Shown here: piece after piece, positions 35,616 to 47,500 of the stretch
Numbering within the stretch: position 1 is the first letter of the stretch
Layout: every line of letters begins with the position of its first letter
Assembly (NCBI GenBank): GCA_036924085.1
Contig: JAVGWX010000013.1
Coordinates: forward strand, 43,286,175-43,350,174
Source: Ariolimax columbianus
Taxonomy: Eukaryota; Mollusca; Gastropoda; Stylommatophora; Arionidae
Direction: 5' to 3'
DNA: 64,000 nt
Translations under genes and position numbers: made by a program
Notes under the pieces: model-generated
Told to the model about the DNA's origin: nothing
Databases searched by the model: none
The model's input: the letters and a program-made list of their open reading frames with translations, nothing else

Positions 35616-35798
35616 GTATGAGGGCAAGTCAGAAAATATGTCACACATGGACATTATTTTTTTTAATTAATGAGATACGAACCTAAAAACATTTTATTAT
35701 TGCGCTTATATTTTCCTCTATATCTTAACATAATTTACACCAACATTGATATATTTTTCTCATCGCTGTAAAATCTTTGCTTGAAAACCTGCAGCATA
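35616..35798 (-). pseudogene. Mariner 3' end fragment
   Basis: Starts GAGGGCAAGTCAGAAAATAT, matching the outer end at 54424. The minus strand carries a degraded INVGVNYVKI-like transposase C-terminus at about 35725-35750, corresponding to the better-preserved one at 54530-54570. Confidence 0.65.
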
Positions 35799-35799
35799 G

Positions 35800-36480
35800 A
35801 TGTCTTTGGTCTACTGTCAATATCAGGATAGGAAAGGCCGTAACAACAATGAACAGATTAACAAAAAGGATCTGGGAGAACAAGAAGCTCACTTAAAACA
35901 AAAACACTTGTTTACCAGGCCAATGTCCTCAGCACTCTTCTGTATGGTAGTGAGACATGGTCTACCCACATGCATAGCTAGAAAGACAAAGATGTGGACA
36001 GAATATATCTTCTTCTTCTTCGTACGCTGTCATACGTCAACTTGAATTTGTTCGAAGAAAGCAGCTGTCATCCTGAGGCTGTCGACACTGCCATAGAGCT
36101 TGTCTAGTGTTGGCACTGGTGATGGCCACATGTGCTTTCTCTGGTCCTCGTATGTTGGGAAATTTTGCAGCAGATGTTCATCGGTCAATTTCCCGGTACC
36201 ACACGAGCATTCGTCAGTGCCACCTATCTTCAGTTTATTGAATAGATGGTACATCAGTCTGTTGTTGCCTGTGTGGAGTCTGAAGACAACGACCTGCTCT
36301 CTTCTGTTCAGCTGGTAATATGCATCATTTTTTGTGTAGCCAGTATGCTCTGTTTCCCATTTGGCCATGTATCTGTCCCTAATAAACCTTTTAGACTCTT
36401 CGTAGGTCACACTAGAATCTGGTTGTGGTAATCTTGCACCTTCTTTTGCCAGTCGGACAGAATATATGAACGAGGAATGT
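35800..36480 (+). pseudogene. LINE RT remnant split by a later insertion
   Basis: Plus-strand reading MNRLTKRIWENKKLT and a degraded LLYGSETW region (35850-35965) identify an RTE/L2-like RT fragment. Its sequence stops at 36008 and resumes at 36455 after removal of the insertion annotated next. Confidence 0.65.
36009..36454 (-). mobile_element. 5'-truncated RNase H LINE insert, 13-bp target duplication
   Basis: A 446-bp minus-strand fragment of the 24519 element family: RNase H C-terminal MTYEESKRFIRDRYMAKWE, the LNRREQVVVFRL block, the CSCGTG zinc knuckle and a CTTCTTCTTCTTC tail complement at its left edge. The frame is open for 126 codons. It is flanked by GGACAGAATATAT at 35996-36008 and 36455-36467, an exact duplication proving insertion by target-primed reverse transcription. 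Confidence 0.93.
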
Positions 36481-36577
36481 AAATTTGAAAGTTAAAGACA
36501 AATAAAGTGAAGTTAATAGAGTTAATTTGCAAATTGCAACTCCATTAATCTGCATTAGTCTGCGAAATATATAATAG

Positions 36578-36775
36578 GATGATTAGCACATCAAAGAAGG
36601 AAGATTTGTGGATTTGCAGATCAAAGATGGAAGATTTGTTGATTAGCACATCAAAGAAGGAAGATTTGTTGATTAGCACATCAAAGAAGGAATATTTGTG
36701 GATTAGCAGATCAAAGAAGGAAGATTTGTGGATTAGCAGATCAAAGAAGGAAGATTTGTGGATTAGTAGATCACC
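36578..36775. repeat. 30-bp tandem repeat, about 6.6 copies
   Basis: Unit GATTAGCACATCAAAGAAGG plus AAGATTTGTG. The period is divisible by three, so both strands stay open. Confidence 0.95.
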
Positions 36776-37044
36776 GAGTCCACTTAACATGTGTAAATAA
36801 TTTATATCTCTAGCAGGCTCAAAAAGGTAAATATCGGTGAAGTATTTGTACATCTGGTGGAAGACTATGGAGAACTTGATACTAGGTGTAAAAAAAAGAA
36901 TATGCTGTGATCTGTCAAATGTTACCACTTTTTAATCATGCGAATATCAGTTTGTCTGCTAAACAACAACTTCGACATGCCACCAGTGTAACCAGGAGAG
37001 ATATAATGTGTGGGACTACTAACGGAATTCACTTTGTAAACTAT

Positions 37045-37507
<463 letters not shown>

Positions 37508-37599
37508 CTAATGACATGTCCGGAAACAAAGCAATGCAAAATAAATGCAAAGATTATGTAAACGATGTGTTAATAGAACTCCATTAAAAATAACATTGA

Positions 37600-38015
37600 A
37601 CAACGAAATACGGTTTAGGAAATTCTGCAAACGAATCTGCATGACTTCGTGTCCTTTTTGCATACTTCATTGAATCGCAGTGTGGAACTGCCGATTCTTC
37701 TAACTTCAATGGCTAACTGTCCATAAAGGATATCCTTTGTCAGCCTCTCGTCATCCATGTGATAAACATGTCCCAACCACCATAGAAGTCGCTGGCTCAA
37801 CATCGAGTACATGCTGTGAGTGTTTGCTCACTGTAAGACTGTATTATGTGACACTCTCTCTTGCGACCCAATCCACAATATACGCCGTAGACATCTCATG
37901 TGAAAAGTGTTCAGCACCCGTTCCTATTTTGTATAAGTGCTCCAAGTGCTCCTCGAAGAGTTCAAATGGACCCTTTCTACTAACCAAGTCGAGGGCCTTG
38001 GTGATGGCTAGGCTC
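37600..38015 (-). pseudogene. LINE RT C-terminal remnant, minus strand
   Basis: Minus strand: LNTFHMRCLRRILWIGSQ (about 37870-37920), MLSQRLLWWLGHVYHMDDER (about 37745-37800), STLRFNEVCKKD (about 37650). This is typical of an RTE-like polyprotein end. Confidence 0.75.
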
Positions 38016-38019
38016 CAGA

Positions 38020-38595
38020 ATTGAAAAAAATGGCGACTGCTCGAAAGAAATCAGAAGAAGACTAGCCATGGCAATGCAGAGACTGAACAGCCTGAAGAAA
38101 TTATGGCAGAGCACCAACAAAACGACACAAGTAAAAGTCTTGAGAACCTGTGTTTTTCATGTAGCAGCTTATGACTGCGAATCATGGACGATTTACAAAA
38201 CTTCTAGACAAAGAATCGAATCCTTCGAGTCAAAATGTTACAGAAAGATCATCAGAATACCCTGTAAGGAGAAAAAGACAAATGTAGATATTCGGCAAGA
38301 GTTGAGCATATAGGAGAACTGGTTTATCAATTCCATTATGAACAGAAAATGTAAATACTTTGGTCACATCAGGAGACACAATGGTCTTGAGAGAACAGTG
38401 ATGGAAGGTATGGTGCCAGGCAAAAGAGGCAGGAGTAGACCAAGAAGACGATAATACCAAGATATCCAGGAATGCCTGAATATGACTGTGGTGGAGGCTG
38501 AAGTCTTAACAAGGGAAAGAGTTTCTTTCAGACAGACTGTGATGGGAGCGACGTTCTATGAAGGACATGCTACATGATCATAACCATACTATTGC
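38020..38595 (+). pseudogene. LINE RT C-terminal remnant, plus strand
   Basis: Reads EIRRRLAMAMQRLNSLKKLW, a TCVFHVAAYDCESWTI block, CYRKIIRIP, KYFGHIRRHNGLERTVMEG and RGRSRPRRR, then a tail ending HAT. It has a single early stop at 38311. It lies head to head with the remnant at 37600-38015. Confidence 0.78.
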
Positions 38596-38639
38596 GGTGG
38601 TTAACTAAAATGAACAACGTGTGGCTGAAAACATTAATA

Positions 38640-39092
38640 CAGTGAAACAAATAGAGAACCTGAGGACTTGCATCTGTCCAATGGTAACGTATTGATGAGA
38701 AACATGGACAACCCCACAAATACAAAGGAATAAGACTGAATACTTCAATTTAAAACGCTGCATGAAAGTGTCAGAATAGGGAGGGAAAAACCCCCACAGA
38801 AATCCTAAAGGAACTGGTAAACAATATTATATCTAAGAAACTAAAATAAATTGGCCACATCAGACACCTCAATAGTATAGAAAAAAAAAATACTGGATGG
38901 TATGGAACATGGCAAGTGAATCAGATACAAAACGAGAAGATGGTAAATGGCATTGAAAAGGTTCTGAGTATGATGGTGACAGATGCGGGAAAGCTGGCCA
39001 AATATCTAGTGTCTTACATACCGGCTGTTTTGAGAGCGACATTCTGCAAAGAACATGCTGCATGATGATGATGATGATGATTGCCCATGACT
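38640..39092 (+). pseudogene. Related LINE 3' end with ATG tail
   Basis: A second, more decayed copy of the same 3' end. The phrase GCGACATTCTGCAAAGAACATGC matches GCGACGTTCTATGAAGGACATGC of the copy before it, and it ends with ATGATGATGATGATGATG. Confidence 0.7.
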
Positions 39093-39207
39093 CTTTTCAT
39101 AAAAATGTATTTCTCTCATCTACATTACACAACCGTTTTACGATGTGATCACAATATGATCAAATAACATTACAATGGGCTCCGTATAAGTCAACATTCG
39201 TATTCGT

Positions 39208-39545
39208 TTTCTTCTGTGTTCTCAGACTCCCGCTAATAAGCCTGAAAAGGGCTTTGCAAGTAGCAAGATGTAGTCAGCTGAACGAAATGCGATGTGTTGT
39301 AGTTTATAGCTTGACAGCGAGACTTGTACCTTTCGGACCAATACATTCGACTTCAGCAGGCATTTTTGTGTATCGGGTTAGCTTTCCCTCTCAGATCCCG
39401 TCCCCTTAGCCAGTCTGCCCTGTCGCAGCCTGTTATCCAGGATCAGCACGCGGAATTGATGAATGGTTTTGCAGCTCTGGGTCGCTGGCCATGACTCTAG
39501 CCGTCAGCATTGGGTCGCTGACCGCTACAGCTCATTCACTGCTCT
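39208..39545 (+). repeat. Dispersed repeat family F, copy 3
   Basis: Matches 8745-9115, including GGGTCGCTGGCC and the CATTGGGTCGCTGACC phrase. Confidence 0.7.
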
Positions 39546-39599
39546 GAATCTTCATCCCAGATTCTTGTACAAACTAGTATATATGCTTAACCTGCATGT

Positions 39600-40140
39600 T
39601 GATTCAAACGTATACGATAGTCTGGTCAGGCACAAGTTACTGACCAGGATGTCGCGCCAGGGTCAGGCACAAGTTACTGACCAGGATGTCGCGCCAGGGT
39701 CAGGCACAAGTTACTGACCAGGATGTCGCGCCAGGGTCAGGCACAAGTTACTGACCAGGATGTCACGCCAGGGTCAGGCACAAGTTACTGACCAGGATGT
39801 CGCGCCAGGGTCAGGCACAAGTTACTGACCAGGATGTCGCGCCAGGGTCAGGCACAAGTTACTGACCAGGATGTCGCGCCAGGGTCAGGCACAAGTTACT
39901 GACCAGGATGTCGCGCCAGGGTCAGGCACGATATACTCACCAAGACCACACTCTCTTCTATGTAGCCCTCCCTGGAGACAGGCTGTTTTCAAGGCAGTCT
40001 GACTGACGAGATGTGGATCGCATTGATCCCAGTAGTAGTGAACGTCACGCAGATGAAGTCAAGCATAGCACAACTGCCTGGAGGACCGCGGTCCACTTTC
40101 GCAAGCACGTTCAGGGTGTGAGGAAAGCTACTACAACAAC
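39600..40140 (+). repeat. Dispersed repeat family E with internal minisatellite
   Basis: The 3' half (39960-40140) matches 21460-21640 and ends in an ACAACAACTACT-type trinucleotide tract continuing to about 40315. The 5' half holds the 37-bp array annotated next. Confidence 0.8.
39624..39945 (+). repeat. 37-bp minisatellite within family E, 8-9 copies
   Basis: The unit starts GGTCAGGCACAAGTTACTGACC, summarised here as a GGTCAG/CTGACC hairpin with a 10-base loop, followed by AGGATGTCGCGCCAG. Starts are at 39624, 39661, 39698 and so on every 37 bases to 39920. Two loose copies of the same motif exist in the family E copy at 62487, which shows where the expansion started. Confidence 0.95.
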
Positions 40141-40340
40141 TACTATAACAACTACCAGCTACTGCTACTACTATTAATACTAGTACAACTACTACTATTA
40201 CTACACTTACAATAACTACAACAACGGCTACTGCAAAAACTACTGCTATTACTACTACTACTACTACTACTATTACAAAAACAACTACAACTACTACTTT
40301 TACTACGACTATAACGTAATGTCGTTTATATGACACTTTC

Positions 40341-41122
40341 TTTTATGCAGTGAACTATTAATATAGTTTATATAATCCCATTTATTATGCGGTGAACTAT
40401 TAATATAGTTTATATAATCCCATTTATTATGCTGTGAACTATTAATATCGTTTATATAATCCCAGTTATTATGCAGTGAAATATTAATATCGTTTATATA
40501 ATCTCATTTATTATGTGGGGAACTATTAATATAGTTTATATAATCCCATTTGGAAACCGAACATACTGGCTACACAAAAAACTATGCCTATTACCAGTTG
40601 AACAGAAGAGAGCAGGTCGTGGTCTTCAGACTTCGCACTGGCCACAATAGACTGAGGTACCACATATTCAACAAATTGAAGATAGGTGGCACTGACGAAT
40701 GCCCGTGTGGTACCGGGAAAATGTCTGCTGAGCATTTGCTGCAAAACTGCCCGACATACGAGGATCAGAGAAAGCAGATATGGCCATCACCAGTGGCAAC
40801 ACTAGACAAGCTCTGGCAGTGTCGACAGCCTCAGGATGACCGCTGCTTTTTTCGAAAAAAATAAAGGTTGATGTCTGACTGCGTACGATGAAGAAGAAGA
40901 AGAAGATATAATCCCATTTATTATGCGGTGAACTATTAATATAGTTTATATAATCCCATTTATTATGCTGTGAACTATTAATATCGTTTATATATTCCCA
41001 TTTATTATGCTGTGAACTATTAATATCGTTTATATAATCCCATTTATTATGCTGTGAACTATTAATATAGTTTATATAATCCCATTTATTATGCTGTGAA
41101 CTATTAATAAAGTTTATATAAC
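40341..41122. repeat. 42-bp minisatellite split by a retroposon
   Basis: Unit TTTATATAATCCCATTTATT plus ATGCTGTGAACTATTAATATAG. About five units precede and five follow the insert at 40552-40905. Subunits differ by ATAG/ATCG and GCGG/GCTG. Confidence 0.96.
40552..40905 (+). mobile_element. 5'-truncated RNase H LINE insert, 14-bp target duplication
   Basis: A 354-bp fragment of the 24519 family: HTGYTKN, the LNRREQVVVFRLRTGHNRLR block, CPCGTG and NCPTYEDQR, ending in a GAAGAAGAAGAAGA tail. It is flanked by ATATAATCCCATTT at 40538-40551 and 40906-40919, both part of the 42-bp repeat unit. The insertion therefore postdates the array. Confidence 0.95.
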
Positions 41123-41124
41123 GC

Positions 41125-41915
41125 ATTGTTGCATGGGGCTTATCAACCATTGTTACATAAACCACCGCTGCAAAGCGTAGACACAGTGCTTCGGCGCATA
41201 TTTTCTGTGGGAAGTAAATACAAATGACAGCCCTATGCTTCCACAGGGAACGACATTGAGAGAAGAAGCACACCATTTATGTTTGTTAATTAGATAATGT
41301 TTAAAGTCAACATATCATATTTGATACCCCGCGAGAACAATACGATACCCACACAGAACACTTCAACTGGTTACTTTTATTTTCACCACGAACAAAATCA
41401 AGTATTTAGTTATTATTTATTCATTTCTTTACCGCTTCCACTGCAAGAACTGGCGATGACATCCTGATGAAAACATAAATTGCATAAACTGTTAGCAGCC
41501 TTAGCTCAAACACAATACATCCTTGACTCGGCCTCATCTAAATACTTCCCACAAACCCTCGCGACACGTGATCTAATCCAACAACAGGGGCTGATGATGA
41601 AATACTCCATATCTCGTATTAATAAAGCAAATCTATACTGAACACACAAATATCGAAATTCAGTGAAAATGCGCGTTGAAAAGCACGACTAAAGAGAGTT
41701 GTGAGTAGAATTGGCGACCTTGCCATGTAAAAACAGATTGCTTCTAAATCGACCACTGCAAAAGCATGCGACATGCTATTGCGGCGGCTTCATTAAGGAG
41801 GCTGTAGCTGTGGTCATTTACTCCAGTTGCAAGGGAACTGAACAAGAAGAAAAAGAAGACGAAGCAGAGGAAGAAGACAATATGTTTTCGGTATCACAGC
41901 ATTCCGGGCAAACTA
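41125..41915. other. No recognisable gene
   Basis: A short acidic frame near 41830-41880 is a GAA/GAG-rich patch. No gene called. Confidence 0.35.
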
Positions 41916-41920
41916 ATGGG

Positions 41921-42105
41921 TGATTAATCTCTCTGAGTAAGTGACGACATGTCTGATTAGTCTCTCCGAGCAAGGGACGACATAGTTGAATAATCTTTCT
42001 GAGCAAGTGACGACGTGGTTGATTAATCTCCCTGAGCAAGGGACAACATGGCTGATTAATCTCTATGAGCAAGGGTTGACATGGATAATTAATCTCTCTG
42101 CCCCT
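41921..42105. repeat. 33-bp tandem repeat, 5-6 divergent copies
   Basis: Unit GATTAATCTCTCTGAGCAAG plus GGACGACATGGCT; copies start at 41922, 41955, 41988, 42021 and about 42054. Confidence 0.9.
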
Positions 42106-42109
42106 AGTC

Positions 42110-42595
42110 CTATCGGAGACCGACGACAATCTCGGAAGTCCCTTGTATACGTTATGCATGTTAAATAATCTTTGGTAATTTAAAATCTAAAAGAGCTGAT
42201 TATTAGCCACTGTTCTAGTAAAAACTCTGAAGGTAATGAAATTCCTAGGCTTCTCCATCCTGTACGTGGCTGTCGAAATGAAGGTTGGGCATTGGCCTAC
42301 ACGGAGACGCACCAAAAGGTTGTGTCGGATCTTCGTCAGAACTTTAAGTCTCATAAACCTCGGCCTTCAATCGTGGTCCCATACGTTCGGTGCGACGGAT
42401 CTCGGTCGCATAGGCTGATTATTATTTCAAATGAATTAATTATATTAGTAGTCTGCATGAAGGTTAAATGTAGATGGCCCCTCAATAATGTAAACAAAAT
42501 TTAAGACCAATTACATTTGTATCTGTGCATTCGATTACAAGCATACACAAACAGGAACCACTACACGCCCAGGAGCACATGCGCAACGACTATAA
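42110..42595. other. No recognisable gene
   Basis: Nothing identified. Confidence 0.35.
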
Positions 42596-42599
42596 TTTG

Positions 42600-42985
42600 A
42601 GTCTTCTTCTTTTCGCTTGTTATCCTGCTTGTGCTCTCAGCGTCAGGTTATGAAGAGGTCTCTTAGTATGTGTTTCCATTGCTTCATGTTGGTTCTATAT
42701 GGTGTTTGTCGTGCCACGTGGTCGAACCATTTTGTTTGTTGTCTCTTGATGAGGTCTAGCACTGGTGTTGTACCTACTTGTCTCCTAATATCTTCGTTTC
42801 TGATTCTATCCATTCGTGTTACTCCAAGCATTCTACACAGGCATTTCATCTCTGTTGTTACGATGTTTCTTTTATCTTTGTTTATTAATGTCAAATTCGA
42901 GCACTGAAATCGCAATATGGGTTGAAATATCATGTTGCAAAGTGTTCTTTTTGTCACGTGCTTACATTGCAATATCAGGGACATT
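42600..42985 (-). pseudogene. LINE RT C-terminal remnant (same family as 31290)
   Basis: An open 113-codon minus frame with EMKCLCRMLGVTRMDRIRNE, DIRRQVGTTPVLDLIKRQQ and a degraded WFDHVAR block (normally WFGHVAR). The 3' end on this strand has AGCGAAAAGAAGAAG. Truncated at both conceptual ends. Confidence 0.8.
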
Positions 42986-42989
42986 TGCC

Positions 42990-43905
42990 CAATGATTTGA
43001 CTTGCTTTATTACAACTGTTTTGAGTTTCGGTGTTGCCTTTTCTCTATTGCTGAGATTATGTTACCCATATGCGTGGCATTGTTCAGCTGTTGGGTTTGT
43101 ATAAATATTGTTGTTTCTATTTTTTCTTGCAGATGAATCTAATGTCCTCATTATGTGTGCTTTTAGAGCCATAAATGGCAAGCTATTTCATTGCCAGGAA
43201 CTTAAACAAATACAGGACTATGGAATCGCACACGCTCATGAAGGACGGAGAAGACTGTCTGTTATCAGTCCATGCAGTTTCAGTTACTTCTGTAGTATGG
43301 AATGAAAAACAAACGATGTCTTACCTGATCCATACAGGCACATTGATAAATCAGGAAGAATTTCTATTGAACGACATGAATTGAATAACATGAGACATAT
43401 TCAATGAACATGTGGTATCTTAAACTAGGTCGACAGGCCTCTAACATTGGATACCAGAACAATTCTGAAAATTGAAGGCGGTCGGTGTGATGTTGACCAC
43501 ATCACGTTCAGTGTGTCTTTGGTCAAGAAAATACGGTCTAAACACCATTTGTCAAAATTGACACACAGCATGTAAACGGGATCTCTACTTCATTTATAAT
43601 AATAAAGTTCTTAGGCGTCTGAAGCCCGTTGCGTAAGTCGGCCACATCCATGACCCATTGTTGCGATATAGTTCCAGGCCTCGACCAGAGTGGAGGTGGA
43701 GGTTGAAATCTGCTGGAGTCATACTGTGTGAGGATGACCTCTTCTGCGCTTTCATCCGGTCGGGGGGAAGACTTTTGACGGCGAGAAACAACCTGTGTAG
43801 TATCTTGTGGGCGGGGTTTACTGTTTCAACATTATATCATGACCGGACAAAGAAACTCGGTGGCGGTTAAGTCTGAGATTTGAGGTGGGGTGGGGGCGGG
43901 CTGTT
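42990..43905. other. Unassigned; one isolated good acceptor-like site
   Basis: TTCTATTTTTTCTTGCAG at about 43114-43131 is a strong 3' splice-site match, followed by a frame open to 43305. Composition is not convincingly coding and there is no matching donor or domain. Confidence 0.3.
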
Positions 43906-43909
43906 TTAG

Positions 43910-44200
43910 CAGCGACCTCCACGTTGCGGATATACGAGGATACGCCTCTGGTTACGCTATGGAAGACCTCTAATACCAACATGTCATGCTTCAGTAATAT
44001 CCAGGTTTCCGAGCCATGAAGCAGGACTGGGACTACACAGGACTGGCAAATGCGGATTTTTATTTAAAGGAAGATCTTGCTGTTACTCCATACACGTCGG
44101 AGGTCGTGCATAGCAGACGCAGCTAACCCGATCCGGCTTGACATATCGGGATCGCGTGCGTATCGGATGAGACATGGCCATCTCTATCTAAAGAAGGCGA
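43910..44200 (-). pseudogene. LINE RT C-terminal remnant, minus strand
   Basis: Minus strand gives MSSRIGLAASAMHDLRRVW, a RICQSCVVPVLLHGSETW block and LEVFHS. Related to 6160-6427. Confidence 0.68.
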
Positions 44201-44529
44201 TGGATGAGACCATGGATGAGACCTCCACAGCGTGACCTTGAGTTTAAAGACCCTGGGGGTGCTTCATTAACCAGTAGTTGAAGTTTCTTGTGTTGGTAAG
44301 TCAGATCGTGTCTTTGAGACTCATGCCATTTACAATTGCACAAGCCGACAATTTAACAGACATATATAGTATTGTATTGTATTACATAGTAGCTGGAATA
44401 CAAACAATGTTAACATGCTTTCATGAGAAAATAGCAGACGAGTACTGGCTGACGTGTCTGGGTAAAAAAGCTTTAATCAAGGAATGGATACAATAAACAA
44501 CATAAATGGCGATAAAAACATATATAGGT

Positions 44530-45015
44530 ATGCCTAGTTACAGATTCTAGACAGAAACAAAAACAAAATCAAGTCTGCAGTCTTTTGGTCTTCATCAGGG
44601 ACAACGAACAAACAAAAACATCTAAACGTATGGTTATCACAACAATGGTATATGGGTGTGCGGTTTGGAGTCTACGCAAATCAGACGCAGATATTTTCCA
44701 TATTACCAAAAAGAGCAAGGGAGCTAAGAGTCCTAAATACCTCCATAAGATACAACATCCGAAATACCGTTATCTGCAACCAAACAGAGTTCTGTGATGT
44801 CGTTGACTCTGCATCAATACAAAAGTACAGATGGACCGACCATGTGGTCCGTATGACTGGCGATACATGGACAAGGAGGGTGTCTTTCTGGGGACCATAC
44901 AACTACAACTACCCGCATGGCTGTCCACCAGTGAGATGGAGAGATGATCTGAACCACATCTTTGGACCTCCAGGGCGAACGACAGACACAAAATCATGCA
45001 GCTTTTGGCTACCTA
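44530..45015 (+). pseudogene. LINE RT C-terminal remnant, plus strand
   Basis: Two overlapping frames give TTMVYGCAVWSL, RARELRVLNTSIRYNIRNT, RWTDHVVRMTGDTWTRRV and PPVRWRDDL. These are signatures of RTE-like polymerase ends (usual forms LLYGSETW, WAGHVARM, RWADDI). It carries a frameshift near 44700. Confidence 0.75.
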
Positions 45016-45379
45016 GCATCAGACAACCTTGCCTGATTGAATACCAGAGTTCAAGTATTCCCAACAGATCACGAAATAATGAAATGATGGCGAGAAATGG
45101 TTCTTCTTTTCGCTTGTGCCTTTCAGCACTAGATTATGAATAGGTTTCTTGGCCGGCCCATGGCCATCTGTAGAGATCGCCGCTGGATAGCCTGTTTGGC
45201 CTGCTGTTCAGGAGTTTCCATGCCAATGGCTTCTCCTACATTATTGTGTCCCCAGCAGCACCTTCATGAGCGGCCCCCTGTTTCTTACAGAGCCTGCTGT
45301 GGGGTACGATCACGGTGGTATAACTGGGCGGGCAGATTGGGCTCATTAGCCTTGGTTGGCAGCCAATCTAAGAGAAGGT

Positions 45380-45860
45380 AAACTGACTATAAACCCGGGT
45401 AGACGAAGCTCGTTAGTCTGTTTAGGCAGTTCGCCTAGAAGAGGAGGAACTCTGATTTTAAGCCCGCAAGCCCTAGAGAGTGCTTTCTAGTCTTGGAACG
45501 ATGATAGTATCATCGGATGTCTGGAGTAACTAGCATCTGCGGGCAACGATTCCACTGCCTTGTGGAAACCTCGTGAGCGAGTAGGGCTACGGGAATAAAC
45601 CCAGACAGAAAATCCAGAGTGGTAGCACCTAAGGCGGATGGTATCAAAATTGCGAACTTATTTCGTCAGCTCCTGCTGGTGCCAAATTGTCATCCTTTGC
45701 ATTCCGTTGGAATACACCAGCGAGGCTGAGAGGTGGGATCCTGCAGTTTGGGCAGCCCAGGGTCTCCATGTTCAGCGTCCAGGCTTGCGCCCTAAGAGGC
45801 TACTCACAGGCTCTACACAGTAGTTCTCACTATGCAAGCGCTGGCTTTACGATAAGCCAC
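45380..45860 (+). repeat. Dispersed repeat family G, longer copy
   Basis: GC-richer than its surroundings. The 3' half matches 23645-23880. The 5' half (GGAACGATGATAGTATCATC, GGGCTACGGGAATAAACCC) looks like the structured leader of a LINE, though no ORF follows. A 3' end of the 42600 family (CTTCTTTTCGCTTGTGCC) lies just before, at about 45100. Confidence 0.5.
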
Positions 45861-46800
45861 ACACGGGGACGTCTTTAATTATAAACAGAACCCTTGCATA
45901 TGAACAGGAGTTCGCTATTGTGAGAATTTTCCGATGATAATGTTTAAACCAACCAGTTGGACAGATTCACAATTGTTTGTGCGCTATATTTTCTCAATTT
46001 CGAAAGATGTGCACAAGTAAATTGAATGCTGCAAAATCCAGCAGTCTGTTACAGTTAAGTGTTCGGGAAAGAAGACAGGCCTGCAATGTGCAAACTACAT
46101 TGCATTCACTTTTCAAGAAGCAATCTCTACTTCCATCGCCAGTTACCCACAAGCCATCAGATTGAGAGATATCATAATCAGCCCTTATATGATCACAACC
46201 AAATTCCCCTTCCCCAAAATTAAAAACAAGGAACATTCACAAAATTGTTCCATAAGAACGAGGCTGAGTTGAAAGTTGACGATTTTATTCAATACACTAG
46301 AATTGCCATCATTCTTTACATTCATCTTTTTTGTTGCAAGAATTCAAATTTAGAAAAGTCTAGATTTTTTATTTATGTTTATTCACATGAACAAATCCAG
46401 GGAATCTGTAAAGATATTAAATAGATTACATCATTGTGAAAACTAAATATAAAAACTAAGTAAACAAAATATAATGTTTACCTAGGTGTGGAACCTGTAA
46501 CTGATCATAATTTGATTATTATGAAATGCGATGGAAGAAACCAGGACAATGACAAACACTAGAATTTATTTGCTTTGAATGAACTATAGTTGTGCTGGCA
46601 TCTTGTTGCTGGTATATCTGTGGATTTTCTACTGACCCAGATCTGAAGCCAGAAAGGGATAGCCACATTGGTGTGGCCAAAGGGCAGGAGCCCACAGGCC
46701 ACTGGATCAATAATAAACTAACAGACCAACCAACGAGTTGGAGAAAGACTTAATTTCCAAAACACAGTGAATGACACTTCAAGGAAAAACATGTTACTGA
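45861..46800. other. No recognisable gene
   Basis: AT-rich, short frames, no repeats seen. Confidence 0.35.
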
Positions 46801-47171
46801 AGATTTAAATCAAGTGACAAATTACAAAAGAGGCAGTAGAGATAACATTTGGTAAGAAGAAAACAAAAATCCATAGGTAACAACTGAAATGCTAAGCAAA
46901 ATGGAGAGAAAACAATGGAAAAACAATAATACAGAGCATGGCATTGCTAAGTACAAGTGTACCCAGAATGAATTGGATTGAGAAGGTAAGACGGCACGTG
47001 ATAGTGGATAGGACGTTGTGAGGAAACTGAAGACCTGAGGAAAATAGGGGCATACAATCACGGATGAAAAGAATGGGATATCAATAACAGACTCAGACAA
47101 CAAAGAAGAGAATATGATAATAACCTGTTTGATGATGGGGACCTGCATCAGGATAACAGACATTTTGGACA
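46801..47171 (+). other. Possible very old LINE fragment
   Basis: The plus strand has patches such as VVRKLKT and ITDEKNGISIT, reminiscent of the linker upstream of LINE RT domains. Too decayed to be sure. Confidence 0.25.
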
Positions 47172-47455
47172 GATCAACCATAGGATAGGGTCAAATGGAG
47201 ATACATACTCAGACAACCTTGCAACCAGTCTTAGGACTGATCAACCAGAGGATAGGGTCAAATGGAGATACATACTCATACAACCTTGCAGCCAGTCTTA
47301 GGACAGATCAACCAGAGGATAGGGTCAAATGGAGATACATACTCAGACAACCTTGCAACCAGTCTTAGGACAGATCAACCAGAGGATAGAGTCAAATGGA
47401 GAGACATACTCATACAACCTTGCAACCAGTCTCAGGACTGATCAACCAGAGGATG
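47172..47455 (+). repeat. 67-bp tandem repeat, 4 copies
   Basis: GATCAACCA recurs at 47172, 47239, 47306, 47373 and 47440. The unit reads QPEDRVKWRYIL-like, reminiscent of the DR-x-WR end of LINE polyproteins, so it may also be TE-derived. Confidence 0.95.
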
Positions 47456-47500
47456 ATGATGTTTATTCTAGTTTTCGTGCGCATTCATAAATGATATATA

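Noticed and set aside
36030..36410. RNase H-like ORF as a standalone host gene
   Set aside because: It lies inside a target-duplicated LINE fragment and ends with the element's 3' tail. The ORFs at 40550 and 55164-55866 are rejected for the same reason.
43114..43305. Exon after a strong acceptor at 43131
   Set aside because: The downstream peptide lacks any recognisable conservation and there is no donor or polyadenylation context; kept only as a note.
46822..47181. 119-codon hydrophobic minus-strand ORF (possible membrane protein)
   Set aside because: Hydrophobicity follows from the antisense of A-rich DNA; the plus strand shows weak LINE-linker resemblance instead.
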